A stretch of 34,819 bases of DNA, from contig JAABSL010000055.1 in assembly GCA_011390415.1 (NCBI GenBank), forward strand, positions 1-34,819. The letters run 5' to 3'. Position numbers and translations under genes: made by a program. This stretch comes from Desulfobacteraceae bacterium. Lineage in GTDB: Bacteria > Desulfobacterota > Desulfobacteria > Desulfobacterales > Desulfosalsimonadaceae. Below the pieces are notes generated by a model that worked only from the letters and a program-made list of their open reading frames with translations, made no database searches and was not told where the DNA came from. Positions 32,514-34,819 of the stretch are shown here, in pieces. Positions within the stretch are counted from its first letter, which is position 1. Every line of letters starts with the position of its first letter.

Positions 32514-33386
32514 ATGATGACCTGGTTTACATTTGCCATATTGACCGCACTTTCCGTGGCCCTCTATGATACCTGGGTGAAGAAATGGTTCTCTCACCTG
32601 ACGGCCTATGAGATGTTTGCCATTCCCATGGCCAATTGTGTGCCGTTAACGTTGATCAGTCTTTTGTTTATCGAAGTGCCGCCCCTGGACCGGGTTTTTT
32701 ATGTCGCGTTTTTAGTCAGCCTGCCGTTTAACGGGGTGCCTTTTTTCATGTACATAAAAGCCATTCAAATTTCGCCGTTGTCGCTGACCGTGCCTTACCT
32801 TGCGTTTACACCGGTTTTTATGATCGCCACGGGCTTTCTGGTGTTAAATGAAATGCCGGACATCTGGGGAATCGCCGGCATTCTGGCCGTGTGCATCGGC
32901 AGCTATGTGTTAAACATTGATCCGCGCAACCATTCTTTTTTGGGACCCTTGCGGGTAATGTTCAAAGAAACCGGTTCGTGGATGATGCTGATTGTGTCTT
33001 TTATCTTCAGCATTTCCGCAGTCCTCGGTAAGCTGGCGATTTTACATTCTTCAGTGATGTTTTTTCAGATGTCTTTTTTTGCTGTTTTAAATATATTGAT
33101 CGTTGTGATATTTTTGATGTTTGGCAAAATCAGGCCATCGGTTTTTGTCCGGTATCCGGTAAAGGGTCTGGTTGCGGGGATCTTTTTTTACGGCCATATT
33201 TTTTTTCACGGATTTGGGATTTCCATGACCAAAGCCGCTTATATGATTTCCATCAAACGCCTGAGTATCGTTTTTGGTGTGATTCTCGGCGGGCTGGTCT
33301 TTCATGAAGAAAATTTTCTGATGCGGCTTCTGGGTTCGCTGCTGATGTTTGCCGGGGCGGTAGTGATTCTGTTGATGGCCGGGTGA
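32514..33386 (+). CDS. EamA/DMT-superfamily membrane transporter
   Basis: 290 aa, very hydrophobic, with about ten membrane segments in two similar halves of five, as in EamA (DUF6) permeases. The first half ends with SPLSLTVPYLAFTPVFMIATGFLVLNE and the second with TKAAYMISIKRLSIVFGVILGGLVFHEE, both matching the EamA pattern at the end of each repeat. Substrates of this superfamily are small metabolites and cannot be predicted here. Two consecutive ATGs (32514, 32517) are possible starts, neither with a strong Shine-Dalgarno. It is followed 33 bases later by a small membrane protein gene. Confidence 0.88.
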   Translation: MMTWFTFAILTALSVALYDTWVKKWFSHLTAYEMFAIPMANCVPLTLISLLFIEVPPLDRVFYVAFLVSLPFNGVPFFMYIKAIQISPLSLTVPYLAFTPVFMIATGFLVLNEMPDIWGIAGILAVCIGSYVLNIDPRNHSFLGPLRVMFKETGSWMMLIVSFIFSISAVLGKLAILHSSVMFFQMSFFAVLNILIVVIFLMFGKIRPSVFVRYPVKGLVAGIFFYGHIFFHGFGISMTKAAYMISIKRLSIVFGVILGGLVFHEENFLMRLLGSLLMFAGAVVILLMAG

Positions 33387-33419
33387 TGACATTTATCTTA
33401 AATTTGGGGAGGCAGTTCA

Positions 33420-33626
33420 ATGAAGGGCACGTTAACGATTGTACTTTTAGTGGCGCTTTTGATTGTCGGCATTTTGACAATTAAAAACATGAAAACGGAA
33501 ACCGTTGACGGCGTGAAACGTGAAGAAGCCGTGGATCGGGCCAGGGAAACCGCCGCAGAAGCTGAAAAGGCAATGGACCGGATCAAAAAGTCGGTAAAAG
33601 ACATCGAAATCCCGTCAGTGGAGTAG
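33420..33626 (+). CDS. Small single-helix membrane protein
   Basis: 68 aa. One N-terminal transmembrane helix (LTIVLLVALLIVGILTI) is followed by a charged amphipathic helix rich in Ala, Glu, Arg and Lys (REEAVDRARETAAEAEKAMD). GGGGAGG lies about eight bases before the ATG, so it is very likely translated. No family was recognised. It sits between a transporter and a HAD-like gene on the same strand and may share their transcript. Confidence 0.8.
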   Translation: MKGTLTIVLLVALLIVGILTIKNMKTETVDGVKREEAVDRARETAAEAEKAMDRIKKSVKDIEIPSVE

Positions 33627-33648
33627 CAAAATCAGAAAGATTATAAAT

Positions 33649-34038
33649 ATGGTTATATGTTTAGATTTTGACGGAACGGTTGTGGATCATTGTTTTCCGG
33701 ATATTGGCGCGCCGGTGCCCGGGGCAATCGAATGGCTGAAGCGATTCCGGAAAGCCGGCGCAAAGATCATTCTCTTTACCATGAGGTCCGACGGCGGGCA
33801 ATTCGGGAGCGTGCTGACCGCGGCGGTGGACTATCTTGAAAAAAACGGAATCGACCTGTACGGCGTTAATGCAAATCCCGATCAGCCGGACTGGTCATCC
33901 AGCCCAAAGCCATATGCGCATCTTTATATTGACGATGCGGCTGTCGGCTGTCCTTTAATCCACCCGGAAAACTTTATCCGCCCCTGTGTGGACTGGGAAA
34001 CGATTGGAAAGATGGTTAATGACAAATTCAATATATAA
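33649..34038 (+). CDS. Small HAD-superfamily hydrolase-like protein
   Basis: 129 aa. It starts MVICLDFDGTVVDH with the HAD nucleophile and acid Asp6 and Asp8. Motif II-like FTMRSDG follows, and the metal-binding end is LYIDDAAVGCPL. There is almost no cap domain, as in the compact BT0820-like HAD group. It is probably a phosphatase on a small or phosphorylated protein substrate. It follows the small membrane protein by 22 bases and precedes a flavodoxin-fold gene by 12. The Shine-Dalgarno is weak. Confidence 0.85.
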   Translation: MVICLDFDGTVVDHCFPDIGAPVPGAIEWLKRFRKAGAKIILFTMRSDGGQFGSVLTAAVDYLEKNGIDLYGVNANPDQPDWSSSPKPYAHLYIDDAAVGCPLIHPENFIRPCVDWETIGKMVNDKFNI

Positions 34039-34050
34039 AAAAAACAGGGC

Positions 34051-34653
34051 ATGACTTCAATACTGGCAATTAACGGTTCCTATCGAAAAGGCGGGGTTAC
34101 GGACCAGGCTGTGGGCGCGATGTCTGAAGCGCTGCGTGCGGCCGGAGCGGATGTGGAAATTGTCTTTTTGCGTGAATATCCCATCGAATTCTGTAAAAAT
34201 TGCCGGGAATGCACCCAGCCGCCCGGAAATGTTCCCGGAGTCTGCGTCCAAAAGGATGGTATGCAGGAACTTATTGATAAAATAGAAAAAAGTGACGGAT
34301 TTATTCTGGCTGCACCCACCAACTTCGGATCGGTGTCAGCGGTTTTCAAGCGGTTTATGGAGCGACTGGTCTGCTATGCATACTGGCCCTGGGGAAAGGC
34401 CGCCCCGCGTTACCGGAAAAAAGAGGTGCCGCCCAAAAAAGCCGTTCTGGTCTCTTCATGCGCAGCCCCGGGGATTATCGGGCGCCTGTTTTACACAAGC
34501 GGCAAAGACCTTAAGGCAGCTGCAAAAACCATCGGCGCAAAGCCTGTGGGCATTGCGTTTACGGGTCTGGCTGCCGGAGTCCCCGGCTATCGGTTGTCGG
34601 AACGGGAACAGGCAAAAGCCCGGGCAATGGCGCTGAAATTGCTGAAGGGTTAA
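34051..34653 (+). CDS. NADPH-dependent FMN reductase / iron-sulfur-flavoprotein-like
   Basis: 200 aa with a flavodoxin fold. MTSILAINGSYRKGG is the FMN phosphate loop, and ILAAPTNFGSVSAVFKRFMERL is the isoalloxazine-binding region of the NADPH-dependent FMN reductase family. A Cys-rich loop, FCKNCRECTQPPGNVPGVC (about residues 48-66), gives CxxCxxC-x10-C. This is close to the compact Fe-S motif of archaeal iron-sulfur flavoproteins (CxxCxxC-x4-7-C) but with a longer last gap. It probably reduces a low-potential partner or an exogenous electron acceptor. It begins 12 bases after the HAD gene. Confidence 0.88.
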   Translation: MTSILAINGSYRKGGVTDQAVGAMSEALRAAGADVEIVFLREYPIEFCKNCRECTQPPGNVPGVCVQKDGMQELIDKIEKSDGFILAAPTNFGSVSAVFKRFMERLVCYAYWPWGKAAPRYRKKEVPPKKAVLVSSCAAPGIIGRLFYTSGKDLKAAAKTIGAKPVGIAFTGLAAGVPGYRLSEREQAKARAMALKLLKG

Positions 34654-34819
34654 AGGTCTGTCTGCATATTCACTGCGCCGCTGCAATCCCATGTCTGCCT
34701 CCATCCCGTGTGTCTGAGGGGTCAATAAATATCATCTTTGTGTACTTTTGTGCACTGGTCTCCTGTCAGAAATATCCCGCGGTCTTCTCATTGAATTTGA
34801 AAATCCATTTAAATCAAAC

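Noticed and set aside
1-34819. CRISPR arrays, tRNA genes, prophage or intact insertion sequences
   Set aside because: No regularly spaced repeats, tRNA cloverleaf-like sequence, integrase, transposase or phage structural genes were seen on reading.

Overview
This window is about 34.8 kb of chromosome, probably from a sulfate-reducing or syntrophic Desulfobacterota (Desulfobacteraceae/Desulfosarcinaceae-like). That placement is inferred from gene content: a separate acyl-CoA dehydrogenase, a membrane ETF:menaquinone-type oxidoreductase next to etfBA, a DUF3373-like outer-membrane protein beside c-type cytochrome-like proteins, a CooC-type ATPase, a Lys-type EF-P, a PEP-CTERM protein and a GEMM-I riboswitch. 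No phage, integron, CRISPR array or intact insertion sequence was seen. The base composition looks like an ordinary chromosome.

Layout. 1-131: 3' end of a 5S rRNA gene and its terminator. 460-3282: two tandem paralogous small secreted proteins, one with CxxCH and one with an unusual CxxxCH, followed by a coiled-coil outer-membrane beta-barrel protein; this may be an envelope electron-transfer or sensing module. 3385-6541 (minus): guaA, a coiled-coil membrane protein and larB. 6707-8139: a TrpF-like barrel protein lacking the usual catalytic Cys, then efp. 8226-15005: a fatty-acid-oxidation module made of a TetR regulator, an acyl-CoA dehydrogenase, a haem/Fe-S ETF:quinone oxidoreductase, etfB and etfA. 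Two copies of an 18-bp palindrome overlap the tetR start, and a third, degenerate copy overlaps the oxidoreductase promoter, so one TetR regulon probably covers the module. 15228-20489: a PHP-domain protein (plus), then a minus-strand operon cooC-like, Ski2-like helicase, cls.

20842-25352: a U32-family protein translationally coupled to dinB, then a class III aminotransferase. 25478-27603 is the most regulation-rich part. A GEMM-I (probably c-di-GMP) riboswitch with an overlapping terminator, readable as a transcriptional ON switch, precedes a secreted pectin-acetylesterase-family hydrolase. Convergent to it is a PEP-CTERM protein gene with a consensus-matching sigma-54 promoter. Both signals suggest biofilm or surface-polysaccharide control. 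27544-28134 is AT-rich and holds one possible gene remnant. 28135-31010 (minus): a B12-binding radical SAM protein and a GNAT-nitrilase fusion. 31180-34653: a Fic-like protein with a non-canonical motif, an FmdB zinc ribbon, a dispersed hairpin repeat, an EamA transporter, a one-helix small protein, a minimal HAD protein and a flavodoxin-fold reductase with an iron-sulfur-flavoprotein-like Cys cluster.

All calls come from reading the sequence and translations by hand. Family names rest on motif recognition; no database search was run.
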